DNA of 64,000 bases from Phoma sp. XZ068. Its lineage: Eukaryota; Ascomycota; Dothideomycetes; Pleosporales; Didymellaceae. Below, one piece after another: positions 46,795-57,707 of the stretch. The DNA lies in assembly GCA_004835665.1 (NCBI GenBank), contig RBKR01000026.1:124001-188000 (forward strand). The letters are read 5' to 3'. Each line of letters begins with the position of its first letter. The stretch's first letter is position 1. The notes below the pieces were generated by a model that was not told the origin of the DNA, did not search any database, and saw nothing but the letters and a program-made list of their open reading frames with translations. The translations under genes were made by a program, and so were the position numbers.

Positions 46795-49700
46795 TTACTT
46801 CTTCGAATGCTTTCGACGGGCAGACGCAGGAACTGGATCTTGGGGAGCAATTGAAGAGCGAAGCACACGTGTGGTAGGTGTAGTAGTTGCGTTAGCACGT
46901 CGAGTGACCTCATCAGGAGGCGACTTACGTGTAGCAAGTGTAGCCGTCGTGTCAGTACGTTGGGAAGTGCCACGAGCAACACCACCAGCAGGTACGGCAG
47001 GTTCAGAAGGTGCAGCAGGTGTTGTAGTCGCGTTAGCACGTCGGGCGGCGCCTCGAGTAACATCACCAACAGGCAACTTACGTGTAGCAGATATAGCCGT
47101 CGCGTTCACATGTCGGGCAGCGCCACGGGTGGCACTACCAGCATGCGCGGCGCGGCGAGAAGGTGCAGTAGGGATAGCCGTCTGGCCGCGACCGAAGCGA
47201 CTTTGGCTACCATATGATTGCCCGCCCTTCTTTCCTGTGGCGTTCTTAGCAGCACGGGTGGGAGTCGCAGACTTACGTACGGGCTCGTTGACAGTCTTCT
47301 TCCCGCGCTTCGGAGGAGGAGCAGGCTCGTCATCGGAGTCTGAGTCTGGGTATGAAGACTCAGGCTCGGACTCGGGCTCGGTATCGGCTGGATTCTTCGG
47401 CGAAGGCTTGGATCGATGAACATGTGTGGTTAGGGGGCGGGTCATGCCGTGCTTACGCTTGCGGTTGGGAGAGGGAGTGGGAGTGGCAGTCGCGGCCTCT
47501 GGCTTTGCTGATGCGGTCTCTTGATCCTCGTCATCCTTGTCTTCATCTTCCTGATCCTCCTGATTATCGTCATTCTCAGCAGCATCGTCGTTCTCGTTGT
47601 CCTTGTCTTCCATCTCTTCATCTTCATCTTTATCTTTATCGTCATCGTCATCTTCGTCCTTGTTTCCGTCATTGGCCGTTGCAGCTTCACGCTCTTCTTC
47701 CGACCAGGACGGTCCATCCTCTGAATCCTGCTCATCGACATCCGCCAGCGACGAATTCGCCTTAGTCTTCCCGTTGGAGCTGGAGTTCGTACCACCGGAA
47801 GTATTGCGTTCAGAATAAACAACTTCGTTGTTATCAGGCATACGAACCAGTGGATCAGGTGCGATCGTTCGCGCACGCTTGACTGGAGGGGTTGGTTGTT
47901 CATCCTCCGAGTCGGACTCTGTCAGGTCAATTGCACGCTTGCGTGACTGACCCTCAGTGTTGGAGCCTGCACAAGTTAGGGCAGGCAGTTGTGCAACTCG
48001 CTGGGCTTTGGCCTTCACAAACGCACTACTGGCGCGTCGCGTCGCAAGCTGCTCATTTGGGGCCTCCAGAGCCATTGGTGTTCGAGAGCGTGTAGTCACA
48101 GGCTCGCGACGAGAGATGCGAACCTCTGGGAAGGGCTTGTGTGGTGGCGGTGACGGTGTATATACCTCTGCAAAAGGTGTGCGCTGCACCGAAGGTGACT
48201 TGGAAAGGATGAATCCTCGAGGTTGATCCTCCATCACCTCGTCGGGTTTATCCACGTTTCCGTTGTTGGAAACTGATTGACGACGCGAGAGACGAGGATC
48301 TTCGTCCTCATTATCAGAGTCTTCATGCGAGAGCGTACGTGAGCGAGCATTGGTCTTCGCACGTGGCTTCGTAGCTTGAGTGCGCGTAGGCTTCTGCTTA
48401 GTCTTGCGCTGGGTCGGTTCGGATGCGTTGGCTGCGTTGTCAGTCTCTTGCTGAACTGGCTCGAGACCCGCATCCTCTCCATCTGCCTGAGGAATCGGAA
48501 GGTCTTTGCGACCCGACTCCAACCACTTCTGACGCCGCTTGTTCTGGGTCATCATTGTCATCGCACCAGACATCTTCTGCTTCGGAGCACCGACCAGCGC
48601 CTCAATATCGTCACCTTTCATTAAGTTGTCGCACAGGAACTTAGAGAGCTTCAGCATATCGCAGATAGCAAGAATTCGCTGCTCAAAAGTAAGACGACGG
48701 GAAGCCTTCAGCTTCTTCAGCGCGTCTTGACAGTAGATGCTCGTTACAGATGGACCATGGGCATGCAGGCGCTCTGCAATGTCCAGCATGTGCCAGCACA
48801 CTTTCTCCATCGCTTGCACGTTGTAGTAACCAACATGCAGCCAACGCTTCAAGTACGAGTGCCCGTCCTTATTGTCCTTACATTCCGAGGTATCTTGAAA
48901 GGCGTCGAGCATCATGGTAACATATTGTGCACGATCCTCGGACGTGCTTGGGATAGTGTTATCAGGAGAAGGGGCATTCCAATCGTTCTGCAGGTATCGT
49001 TTAGGCATTGCTGCTTCAGCTTCGCGGAGACTGGCGAATGTCAAACCCACAGTTGACATTTGAGGCACCGGCTCATCTTCTGCTTCTTGTATGGGAGATG
49101 ACGCGCGGATATTCCGAATATTTCGCTGAGTGCGCGTCTTGTGAGGGTGTGGAGTATCTTCCAGCAGCTCCTCTTCATCATCCACAGGAGACGCAACAGT
49201 TGGAGATGGAGTAGTTGTTGCTGATGAGCGGGCGGCGTTCGAACTATGACGCGGGGATGCCCGAACTGCCGGTTGTGCATAATCAGCAGGTTCTGCGTTC
49301 TGTAGAAGTTGGATCTGTTCATAGGAGAGGAACTCTTGCTGGTGTGGAGGGCCCTGTGGCAGTGTAGGGTTCCGGGGTGGACGCACTTCCGGGGTCAGCT
49401 GTGCATTTTGCGGCTGCTGAATAGACGCTTGTAATGGTAACTGCATGCTCATCGCGAGTTGGGCTTCGGCAAAGTGCAATTGCTGAATAGCGTGCATGTG
49501 TTGGAGCTGTTCGCTCGTTGGGTGTGGGTGGGGATGGGGGTGCTGCGTGTGCGGGTTTGCGAACACCTGCAACGGTTGCTGTGGCCCAGTCTGCAATGCT
49601 CCGTGTGAACCATCCATTCCAGTTGGTTGCCATATGGAGAGGACGTTCGGATTTGAGATAGTAGCCGGTACCATCTGTTGATATGAGGCGATGTCATTGA

Positions 49701-50112
49701 ACAGTGCAGCAGGCGCAACAGGGGGCGTTTGCATGAACGGGACTGATGGAAGTGTAGGATCGAAGGTCAGACCAAGGTCAACATCCTCAGATTGCTGAGC
49801 CATAGTTGCTGGTGCTGACTGGTCTTGTGGATGTGCAATGTACGCCTCGTAGTCACCGAAGCGAGAGTAGAGGGATGGGTCGCCGTCAGAGGATGGTAGG
49901 ACGAATCGTGGCTCTTGGTAGATGCCATCAAGGACTGCATTGGTACCACCTACGGGACGCAGGACATCTTCGGGCACGCTCAGATGGTCGCGAATCTTCT
50001 GGCCATATAGATCAGGTCCATTGTGGAAGAGGTGGTTGTCAGCTAATAGGCTAGCATCCTGTTCGTTGTCCTCAAAGGCTTCGTAGCCAAAGAAGTTATC
50101 GAATCGATCCAT
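46795..50112 (-). CDS. Large low-complexity protein of unknown function
   Basis: An uninterrupted ORF of 1,105 residues from the ATG at 50112 (a longer reading to 50154 starts at TTG). I do not recognise a family. Order: an N-terminal acidic/aromatic region (FDNFFGYEAFEDNEQD), a Gln/His/Pro-rich part, then one probably folded segment around residues 365-520 (PKRYLQNDWNAPSPD, YVTMMLDAFQDTSECKD, SYLKRWLHVGYYNVQAMEKVCW, FEQRILAICDMLKLSKF). After that come disordered basic Ser/Thr/Arg regions, a strongly acidic Asp/Glu tract near 47540-47700, and a C-terminal tail of degenerate ~27-residue repeats. The make-up suggests a nuclear chromatin-associated or transcriptional protein, but that is inference. 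Lack of introns over 3.3 kb is unusual here. Confidence 0.72.
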   Translation of the reverse strand: MDRFDNFFGYEAFEDNEQDASLLADNHLFHNGPDLYGQKIRDHLSVPEDVLRPVGGTNAVLDGIYQEPRFVLPSSDGDPSLYSRFGDYEAYIAHPQDQSAPATMAQQSEDVDLGLTFDPTLPSVPFMQTPPVAPAALFNDIASYQQMVPATISNPNVLSIWQPTGMDGSHGALQTGPQQPLQVFANPHTQHPHPHPHPTSEQLQHMHAIQQLHFAEAQLAMSMQLPLQASIQQPQNAQLTPEVRPPRNPTLPQGPPHQQEFLSYEQIQLLQNAEPADYAQPAVRASPRHSSNAARSSATTTPSPTVASPVDDEEELLEDTPHPHKTRTQRNIRNIRASSPIQEAEDEPVPQMSTVGLTFASLREAEAAMPKRYLQNDWNAPSPDNTIPSTSEDRAQYVTMMLDAFQDTSECKDNKDGHSYLKRWLHVGYYNVQAMEKVCWHMLDIAERLHAHGPSVTSIYCQDALKKLKASRRLTFEQRILAICDMLKLSKFLCDNLMKGDDIEALVGAPKQKMSGAMTMMTQNKRRQKWLESGRKDLPIPQADGEDAGLEPVQQETDNAANASEPTQRKTKQKPTRTQATKPRAKTNARSRTLSHEDSDNEDEDPRLSRRQSVSNNGNVDKPDEVMEDQPRGFILSKSPSVQRTPFAEVYTPSPPPHKPFPEVRISRREPVTTRSRTPMALEAPNEQLATRRASSAFVKAKAQRVAQLPALTCAGSNTEGQSRKRAIDLTESDSEDEQPTPPVKRARTIAPDPLVRMPDNNEVVYSERNTSGGTNSSSNGKTKANSSLADVDEQDSEDGPSWSEEEREAATANDGNKDEDDDDDKDKDEDEEMEDKDNENDDAAENDDNQEDQEDEDKDDEDQETASAKPEAATATPTPSPNRKRKHGMTRPLTTHVHRSKPSPKNPADTEPESEPESSYPDSDSDDEPAPPPKRGKKTVNEPVRKSATPTRAAKNATGKKGGQSYGSQSRFGRGQTAIPTAPSRRAAHAGSATRGAARHVNATAISATRKLPVGDVTRGAARRANATTTPAAPSEPAVPAGGVARGTSQRTDTTATLATRKSPPDEVTRRANATTTPTTRVLRSSIAPQDPVPASARRKHSKK
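46830..47160. repeat. Degenerate coding repeat in the large protein
   Basis: Three to four imperfect ~80-bp units encode a repeated pattern of TRGAARRANATTTPA-like peptides, each followed by a variable segment ending in a P-x-G/D-x-V motif, at the C-terminus of the 1,105-residue protein. Confidence 0.75.
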
Positions 50113-51134
50113 TTTGACGTAGTATTGGAGGTCAATTGTAATATTGGAATTCAAATAGCCAAGTGGAAGTTGACCCGTGAGCTATCTGTTGGAAGAATGG
50201 TTCCACTGGGACGAGCTGATAAACAATGTAAATAGGACTGAGGGCGACAGCGCAGTGAAAAGCTTCGTCTTGCATTCAGGCAGAAGACTCGTTCGAGCAA
50301 GATGTAGAATCAATCTGTTAAAAGTGGTGCTTAGTGAAAATGGGAGCGGATATACTCGGTCCAGCAATAAAACGATAGTAAATGTGAGGTTCAGTAGCTA
50401 AGAGAACAAACGCCAGAGCTAATACATTGAACGCCACTGATAATGGGGTACCTATGTCGAGGGTTTGATCATGGTGAGTGAAAAGGAAGTTATCCATATA
50501 TAACAGGCCCACAGTAGCATTGTTGTGCTCATCAGATGTGAACTGCATTATGCGCTGAACAAGGGGGCCGCGCATCGCAGCTGTCCACTGTGTGTGAAAG
50601 TCGCGCAGCCGCACCATTAACCTCACCCCCGCATTGTTCAAAACCCAATGAAGAATGCACGACAGTTCGATTTTTTACAAGAAGGGCCCCGGCTGTGTAC
50701 TCGATTCAAGGCTGGATGATCAAGGTGTTCAGGAAAGATCCACGTGCTTTAAGTCAGAACTGAAGCTTCGAGTCCTGCCAAATGGTGCGTGAATCTGGGT
50801 AGCATCAACGTGGCAACATTGAGTAATCATGAAAAACGACTGAGGGGCCCCGTACTGACAGAATAAGTGCGATGACTGTCCTTAGCTAGGAAGTGGAAAG
50901 GATAATGGGCGATACCTTCAGCGCAGTACCACAACACTGCTGAAGAATGGCTTTGTGTGGCAACTCAAGTCCTTGCGGACAGCGTAAAAGTAGTTAAATT
51001 GAGACTTGAATATAGCTGGTTCATTATCAGGGAGGCACGTCGTGTTTTCTTAGCTGATGACACATGACTTTATTGCACATGGTCTCTAAGATTGCTCAAT
51101 TGCGTGACGTGCAGGTTACCGTCGCAATCATTGT
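50113..51134. other. Intergenic region
   Basis: Upstream of the large gene and downstream of the Sde182-like gene. An ORF at 50318-50641 (-) with no ATG at its start and a hydrophobic segment is present but not supported as a gene. Confidence 0.4.
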
Positions 51135-52678
51135 TCACAAGTCCTTCATCACATCGCCAATGGCATCCGCACCGGTGCCCCCACCCTTGAGATCCTTGTT
51201 TGTAGCCTGGATCAACACGCGCCTATAGCTCGTCAGACTTGGAGTTCCGTCGTCCGTGACTTCCAGGATCAGATGCAGCAATTGTCCTTGCGCCACCGGC
51301 TGCCTGCTCATCAATTCGACCGCGCATTTGTCTGGCGGTGGCAATGTGACTTCGACCTTCTTGCCCTCGTCGTCCAGCTGCTTAATTTTCAGCTCTGCAA
51401 CTTCGGCATCCACCCACCATTGCGTCGCTGTGGGCTCGCGGTAGTGCCACCACTTGTATGTGAGGTTTCCGCCATCGGGATCGTAGGTACCACTGGCATC
51501 AAGAGTCACAGAAGAACCAGCCTCGGCATCAATGCGCACAGGGGTAAGGTCCTTGAAACCATTGAGGTGGATGACCGGGTGGTGGTTCACTTTGCTGAAA
51601 TCAGACTCCATGCTCCATTTGATTCTTGCAGCAAAGTCATTCTGGAATGCATCGCGCCAGCGCCAGATAGTGGCATGATTTGAGGTGTACGTTTTGCCAT
51701 CGAGACCTTTGACACGGTCTACCGCATCGCAGTAGTGGTTGCTGTTCAAACCAACGCCACTGACATCTGTTCGAGCATAGCGGCCACCCCAGGAACCATA
51801 GTCGGGGCACTCGGGTACGCCGAGACCGTTTTGGATGAGGTAGAGGAAAGTGGGTGTATCGCCCTCGGGGATGAAAAGGTAGTCAGGGTACGCACTCCCG
51901 AGTGGACCAATCTGAATGTTCTCTTTGATCCAACTCTTTTCCATCTTGGTGAAGTCCGGTCCACCCTGGTCGAAACCGTAATACTTGTCACCGGAGATGC
52001 CAGTCCAGGCTGCCATGCCGTATTGGTTCCATCCGTGCACAGAGGCGATGTAAAACACATCAGGAAAATTATTGCGGATCCAAGCACCAGTATCATCCTG
52101 GTCAGAAATTGCATACACACGTACACGAGATAGGAGGCGTTGAGAGTCTTCAGGGGAGAATTTATCGTCAATCTTTACCAACGCCTGTGCAAGTGTGTTT
52201 GTGCCGCCCCAACAGAGGATCCAAAGCGGCTGCGTTGAGGGTGCAACAATGCGATCGTAGAGTAGCTGACCTCCGGCGGATAAGGGGATATCCTGACCGA
52301 CGGCTGACATGCCGTATGACTATATGTCAATCAGCACTGCTCATTAGCTGGTTCTTTCCCATCAGAACTCACCTCAGCACCCTTTCGGATCAAGCCTCTA
52401 AAGTGCTGTGCGGTTGGGTACGACCAGTCTGGATGGACATGCTTGTTTAAGTTGTCCACGGCACCCGCATACGCATCAATAATCTTCTCCATGTCCTGTG
52501 GGCAAACTTTGTTCTTCATCCAAGTGCTTGTGCATGCCACCAGCCCTTCAGTCTCGAATTGGTTCGCATACAATAAGTAGCGGCATAGCGACTCAGCATC
52601 ATCAGGTTCATTCGAGATATCCGACAGGATAAAGACGCGGGGCTTCTGAGGATACGTCTGGAGTTTTTCTGTGGCCAT
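51135..52678 (-). CDS. Sde182-type nucleoside-hydrolase-like protein (former DUF1593)
   Basis: Exons 52678-52373 and 52319-51135 splice in phase (KGAE-SYGMSA) for 496 residues. The first ~320 residues have the nucleoside-hydrolase-like fold of bacterial cellulose-binding Sde182 proteins: LSDISNEPDDAESLCRYL near the start, WILCWGGTNTLAQAL, YAISDQDDTGAWIRNNFP and SVHGWNQYG. The C-terminal part has a beta-rich Ig-like module with DASGTYDPDGGNLTYKWWHYREP, as in the Sde182 C-terminal domain. This family is associated with polysaccharide or glycoside handling, but substrates are not defined. No signal peptide is visible at the chosen start, so the fungal protein may be cytosolic. The family is clear, the function weakly known. 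Confidence 0.86.
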
Positions 52679-53364
52679 GATGATGAGGGGTCGTGGAAGG
52701 CGAGGAATGTAAGGAGGAATGGCCCAATTGAGGCAGAACAAGGGAACTCGAACCTTTTGAAGCTGTAGCACTGTTTATGCGGTGTCGAAGTCACACAAAA
52801 ACATCCCGAAGAAGTGCCTCGCAGCTCCAAAAGTGGGGCGTTGCCGCGTTGAACCCATGTCGATGGATGTGGGGGTTTTAGGCACAACTTCGGCTACGCT
52901 TGCCTCCGCTGGACCATGAGGGGTCTCACGAGACTTTGGACGAGGCCTCACAACCACCTCAACATCACTTGCCTTCTCATACATACTGTAGACACAACGA
53001 ACGCCAAACATGAAATCATTCCCGAGAACGCACGAGGATCTGCATCGGAAGACAGCCGAATACTGTTGCCCCACCATGCTTGCGCCACGTCTATACCTAT
53101 TTGAGACGGCTCAGCCTCGCTTGGCTGAGGCTTATCACCGCGTTGTTGATTACAGGACAAGAATCGACGATCATCACGAAGGTATTGTGACTGCAATTTC
53201 AGGCGTCCAACTGTAAGGCTGTGTAAGGCGCGCCTACCACACGTAGGCCAAGGTGTAGTGCGCAGAAGAACAAGTATATAGCCCTCATGCTTCCCCTTTC
53301 CCAAACACTGTCACTTGTACAAGCATTCAAAACATCAATTCATAATACGTACATATCAAAGAAC
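52679..53364. promoter_or_regulatory. Divergent promoter with TATA-like element
   Basis: About 690 bp between the Sde182-type gene (minus) and the coiled-coil gene (plus). A TATATA sequence at about 53275-53280 is some 85 bp upstream of the plus-strand start chosen here. No other features. Confidence 0.35.
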
Positions 53365-54501
53365 ATGACATCCATCGAGTCCAAAGTCCACGAAGCAGCC
53401 TCTCAGCACGCACAGCTCCTGCAGAGTCTCGCAGAAACAGATCAAGCACCGGCCCAACTGCAGCAGCAAGATGCATACCTCAAAGACCTGGAAGCACAAG
53501 AGGTGAACACATCAAAGCGTGTCGAAGATCTTCGCAAAAAGACAGCGCTTGAATTGAAGGATCACAAGAAATATTCGGAATCCACATTTCGCCGCTTTAC
53601 CCACAAAGCATCTGGTCGAAAAGAACGCTTCGCCGAGAAAGCAGCAAAAGAAGAGCGAGAATACTTTGACGCAATTCAAGAGCAAAAGACTGCTGAAGAT
53701 GAGCTCGCATACGTCAGACAACTGAAAGCGGAAGCCGAAGTACTGAGACAGAAGTTTGATAGCGACACGACTCGGCACAGCCACCTCCAGCAACAGCTCG
53801 ATCACCTCTATAACTCCATATTCGCCGGCCAGACACCAGAATTCCCTGAGGAAGACCGCAAAGAGGGAGCATGCAATGCCGCGTCCCAACACGCACAATC
53901 TATCAATCAGGAACTGGAAAAGGAACGCCATGCACAATTCCTGTTGCGTCAAACGAGCACCAAGCTCACCGAAGCACTCAAGTTCCTCGACGAGGCACAT
54001 AGCATGTCACAGTGGGACATGTTCGGCGGTGGCGCTATGGTATCGATGCAGAAGCGCAGCTTACTAGAAAGTGCTGAAAGCTGCATCCAAGTGGTGCGAA
54101 TGCTGCAACAACAAATCCAACAGGTTGCACCGCATCTACCCAACCTCGGTCAGCTGAACATTGCATCTGCTAGTATTTGGGGTGATGTTGTCTTCGACAA
54201 TATCTTCAGTGATATGGAGATGCATGACAAGATCAAAGATTCTGTAAATCAGGTTGATCGGGCAGGACATAGGTGCGGGAGCTTGGTGAGGGATAGTGAA
54301 GAGAGGGAGCAGAAACTCATCGCAGATGCGAAAACCGCGAACGAGAGATTGAAGAACGCGCGGGTTGAGCTGCAGAAAGCTAGGGAAGCAGCTTTTAGAG
54401 GAGTGTTGGAGGGTCACGGTGGGATGCAGCAACCGCCTTATCAACCGCCAGAAGGTGCGCCACCAAGTTATGATGCTGCACCACCTGCGTACTCGGCTTA
54501 A
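53365..54501 (+). CDS. Coiled-coil protein with proline-rich C-terminus
   Basis: Intronless, 378 residues from the ATG at 53365; an in-frame ATG at 53287 would add 26 residues, but the downstream start gives a clean helical N-terminus (MTSIESKVHEAASQHAQLL). Residues ~5-160 and ~205-345 are rich in Glu, Lys, Gln and Ala with heptad-like spacing, so long coiled coils are expected. Between them lies HSMSQWDMFGGGAMVSMQKR and a Leu-rich helical stretch. The C-terminus contains PPYQPPEGAPPSYDAAPPAYSA-like Pro/Tyr spacing, which resembles PPxY motifs bound by WW domains of Rsp5/Nedd4 ubiquitin ligases. It has no signal peptide or membrane span. I do not recognise a named family; it may be a membrane-trafficking adaptor, but that is a guess. 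Confidence 0.75.
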   Translation: MTSIESKVHEAASQHAQLLQSLAETDQAPAQLQQQDAYLKDLEAQEVNTSKRVEDLRKKTALELKDHKKYSESTFRRFTHKASGRKERFAEKAAKEEREYFDAIQEQKTAEDELAYVRQLKAEAEVLRQKFDSDTTRHSHLQQQLDHLYNSIFAGQTPEFPEEDRKEGACNAASQHAQSINQELEKERHAQFLLRQTSTKLTEALKFLDEAHSMSQWDMFGGGAMVSMQKRSLLESAESCIQVVRMLQQQIQQVAPHLPNLGQLNIASASIWGDVVFDNIFSDMEMHDKIKDSVNQVDRAGHRCGSLVRDSEEREQKLIADAKTANERLKNARVELQKAREAAFRGVLEGHGGMQQPPYQPPEGAPPSYDAAPPAYSA

Positions 54502-54945
54502 GCCTTTCTATGATACCAACATTGTTTAGCTAGTCTCGTTCAATCGCAAGTTCTACCCCCACTCACTTGATATTATTGTTCACGTCACGCCAAGTTCCAG
54601 AGCAAAGCCACGGCGGCTCAACATTTGAACTAAGGCCAAAGGGTCTAGAATGACGCTATTTAGCCTCATGTTTCCTTCCAACGCCCACGCCTCTTAGTCT
54701 CTGACAACTCGTCTGGATGAGGGACGCGATTGATGACGGCACGCGTCGTGGAGTAGAGAGGCCGTCACGATAACAAAATAATGGTGTTGCAGTCCGTGCT
54801 CAATGGCAGCATCTCGCTGACGGCATGCACATCCGCGCAGCACGCAGCTCCGTGTAACGGCCCCTCATTTGCTCGCAAACGCCTGTATACGATCAGCAAC
54901 ATGTCCATTGATCATAACTAAACCTGCAGCGTAAACATAGAAGCC
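54502..54945. other. Intergenic region
   Basis: Between two plus-strand genes, no features beyond the probable promoter of the phosphoesterase. Confidence 0.5.
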
Positions 54946-55908
54946 ATGGATCCCCTCCTCTCTGTCGCAGACGACGCCAATGCGCAAGCACGAGCACCTT
55001 CCCCTACCCAAAATCCTCCCGGCCGCCTCTGGGCAATCGGCGATATCCATCTCTCCTTCAAGGGCAACCGCGAAGCTCTCGACGAGCTACAGCCGCGACC
55101 GAATGATGGCCTCATTCTATGTGGTGATGTAGGCGAAAGCGCAGATCACTGCAGACTCGCCTTCGAGAGAGCAACCTCATGCTTCAGGCGCGTCTTCTGG
55201 GTTCCCGGCAACCACGAACTTTATACCTTGCCGTCACAGAAGGACAACGGCGCGCGGGGCGAGAAGAAGTACTTGGAGTGCGTCGACATTGCACGGGAGT
55301 ACGGGATATGGACACCAGAGGATGAGTTCACATTATGGGAAGGCGATGGTGGTCCGGCGCTCATTGCGCCCATCTTCACACTGTATGACTACAGCTTTCG
55401 GCCCAAGGATGTAGAGCTAAAGGACGCACTGGACTGGGCGAGGGAGGAGGACATTGAGGCAACAGATGAGCATTTGCTGCATCCAGACCCATATGGCTCC
55501 CGCATTGAATGGTGTAATGCATTAGTCGCGAAAACATACACGAAACTCGAAGCCGCCGTCGCCACGAACCCAAATATACCCCTTATAATCATCAATCACT
55601 GGCCCCTGCGCGAGGACCTCGTTAAGCTTCCCCGAGTACCCAGATTCTCGCTATGGTGCGGTACGAAGAAGACGGAGGACTGGCACAACAAGTTCAACGC
55701 GAAGGTTGTTGTTAGTGGACACTTGCATATCAGGCGAACCGACTGGATCGACAATACAAGGTTCGAGGAAGTCAGTCTGGGATATCCAAGGCAGTGGCAG
55801 GAATGCCAAGAACGAGGTTTGGATATCAATGATCTTATGCGCGAGATCCTGCCTGGACCTGAAAAGCCTCAGGGGAAGACGGAGACGGTGTGGAGGAGAT
55901 TCGGTTGA
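54946..55908 (+). CDS. Calcineurin-like metallophosphoesterase
   Basis: Intronless ORF of 320 residues. All five metallophosphoesterase motifs are visible: GDIH (D33, H35), GDVGES (D61), GNHE (N89, H90), INHWPLRED and GHLHIRR. These residues bind two metal ions and catalyse phosphomonoester or phosphodiester hydrolysis. The sequence is short, without extra domains, transmembrane spans or a signal peptide, so it is probably cytosolic. It is closer in layout to bacterial-style calcineurin-like phosphoesterases than to PP1/PP2A/PP2B catalytic subunits. Substrate cannot be deduced. The start was chosen at the ATG opening a short, Ala/Pro-rich leader before the first motif. Confidence 0.88.
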   Translation: MDPLLSVADDANAQARAPSPTQNPPGRLWAIGDIHLSFKGNREALDELQPRPNDGLILCGDVGESADHCRLAFERATSCFRRVFWVPGNHELYTLPSQKDNGARGEKKYLECVDIAREYGIWTPEDEFTLWEGDGGPALIAPIFTLYDYSFRPKDVELKDALDWAREEDIEATDEHLLHPDPYGSRIEWCNALVAKTYTKLEAAVATNPNIPLIIINHWPLREDLVKLPRVPRFSLWCGTKKTEDWHNKFNAKVVVSGHLHIRRTDWIDNTRFEEVSLGYPRQWQECQERGLDINDLMREILPGPEKPQGKTETVWRRFG

Positions 55909-56888
55909 AATCACGCAGAACTGTGTGAGCACGATCCAGCACCTGCACGATGCAGTGTGGTTAAGACCATAGCGCCGCTATCCGCTATTCTACTACTATC
56001 TTGCTCGACATGATGCTCGTAGCACTTGCAGCCCCGCGCAACAACAATCAAGCACGATTCGCTGAGACCACCGTTGAGGCTGGGTACGCGGGTACGAACT
56101 TGCAGGAACGCGTGTTGCTAGCCAGTCAGCCGGAATATTTCCTTCAAATTCGGAAGTGCAAGATACAGGCGTCTTTCCAATAGCTGTCTGCGCATCTCTC
56201 ACGTTTAGTCCATCGTGACTACGATACGGGACCCTAGCCGCATCTGAGCACCTTCCCTATCTGTTGCGGACTAGCGTCGGCACGCGGGCCAATGCTTCGG
56301 CAGTCTGATGGCACGCCCAGTGACGACCCCGGCTCCCGTTTGGAGCCCAGAGACCTATGATCTGTCAAGCTCGATATTAAGACCGATGATCTGCTAGGAA
56401 CGTTTCCTGGTGCAGGTATCAGCCCCGGTCAAGTCAAAACCACCTTGAGACCATGCCTGGTTCCTCACATTCCCGGGCCTAACGTCGGCGCCATACCTTT
56501 ATAGCTGCAACGGCTTGGTGATTGTCCCTTGTCTCCCAGAACATGCCACCAATCAATTCAAATCTTCATGACCATGTGCGAAACTTGCATCAACTTACGT
56601 GCATACTGACAGCGGGAGGGACACCCAAATAGGTCTGATGAGATACCACTACATAGTAGCAGCGACTCCGGCATAAACACATCGTTTCACAAGCAAGACA
56701 ACAGCAGATCTGCGGAAGTATAAGATTCGTGGCGAACCTCGTGAGATCTGAAGAAGCATCTAGCTTTCCTCCGAACCCTTGGCCAGACAAGTCGCCCTTG
56801 ACCGACTGTTCACATCATCAACACCAACAACATTCGTTTTAACGCACAACCCCCTTTGAAGAGTTACCCCTCCAAACGTTGTCTCAAG
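55909..56888. other. Intergenic region upstream of the NLP gene
   Basis: No gene or RNA feature supported; it is probably the promoter of the NLP gene plus the 3' side of the phosphoesterase. Confidence 0.45.
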
Positions 56889-57707
56889 ATGCTCTTCAAC
56901 CTCCAGTCCCTAGCTGTACAGCTCCTTGCAGCTGCAACATGCGTCTCGGCCATGCCCACCGCTCTGGAGAAGCGAGCAGTCATTGGTCACGATAAAGTCG
57001 TTGGCTTTGCTCAAGCCGTCCCATCTGGTATCGTAGGAACGTTGATGCTGAAGTACAAGCCGTACCTCAAGGTCTTCAACGGCTGTGTCCCCTTCCCTGC
57101 CGTTGACGCTGCAGGAAACACTGGGTAATATTATCTTTGGTCGCGAACACACACGAGTACTAACGTACATCAAGCGGCGGCCTCGCTACATCCGGCGATT
57201 CGAACGGCGGCTGCTCTTCATCTACCGGCCAAGTATACGCTCGCGCCAGTACTTACAACGGCAAGTACGCCATCATGTACAGCTGGTACATGCCCAAGGA
57301 CTCCCCCTCTACTGGACTCGGCCACCGCCACGACTGGGAAAACATCGTCGTCTGGCTTTCCGCGCAATCCACTTCCGCTACCGTCACTGGCGTCGCCATC
57401 TCTGCCCACGGCGACTACCAAAAGGAATCTTCCCCGCCGTTCCAGGGTACAAGCCCGAAGATCGGATATATCAGCTACTTCCCTGTCAACCATCAGCTGA
57501 TTTCTACGAACGACCTGGGCGGCCAGCAGCCACTTATTGCATGGGAGAGCATGACTGCGGCTGCGAGGACGGCTCTTGAGAACACTGTAGGTGCTTAGTT
57601 CAGCTATTGAGGGTCCTTTGCTAATGCGTTTTTAGGATTTTGGGTCTGCGACGCCGAGCTTCAGGGATAACAACTTCCAGACCTACCTTGCGGATGCCTT
57701 CTTCTGA
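56889..57707 (+). CDS. Secreted NPP1 / necrosis- and ethylene-inducing-like protein (NLP)
   Basis: Three exons, 56889-57124, 57175-57586 and 57636-57707, keep phase and give 239 residues. The first ~21 residues form a signal peptide, followed by a Lys-Arg site suggestive of Kex2 processing. The mature part has the NPP1 fold hallmark heptapeptide GHRHDWE and the two cysteines of type I NLPs (one in the first exon, one early in the second). The gene appears intact: no stop or frameshift disturbs it. NLPs of fungi, oomycetes and bacteria bind plant sphingolipids; some are cytolytic in eudicots, others are non-cytolytic and act only as defence elicitors. Which type this is cannot be told from sequence alone. 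A secreted NLP suggests a plant-associated lifestyle. The gene stands alone, not in a visible effector cluster. Confidence 0.93.

Noticed and set aside
46787..47419. 210-codon plus-strand ORF
   Set aside because: Antisense to the repetitive C-terminus of the large minus-strand protein.
50318..50641. 107-codon minus-strand ORF with a hydrophobic segment
   Set aside because: Begins at a non-ATG codon, short, with no recognisable family; kept as intergenic.
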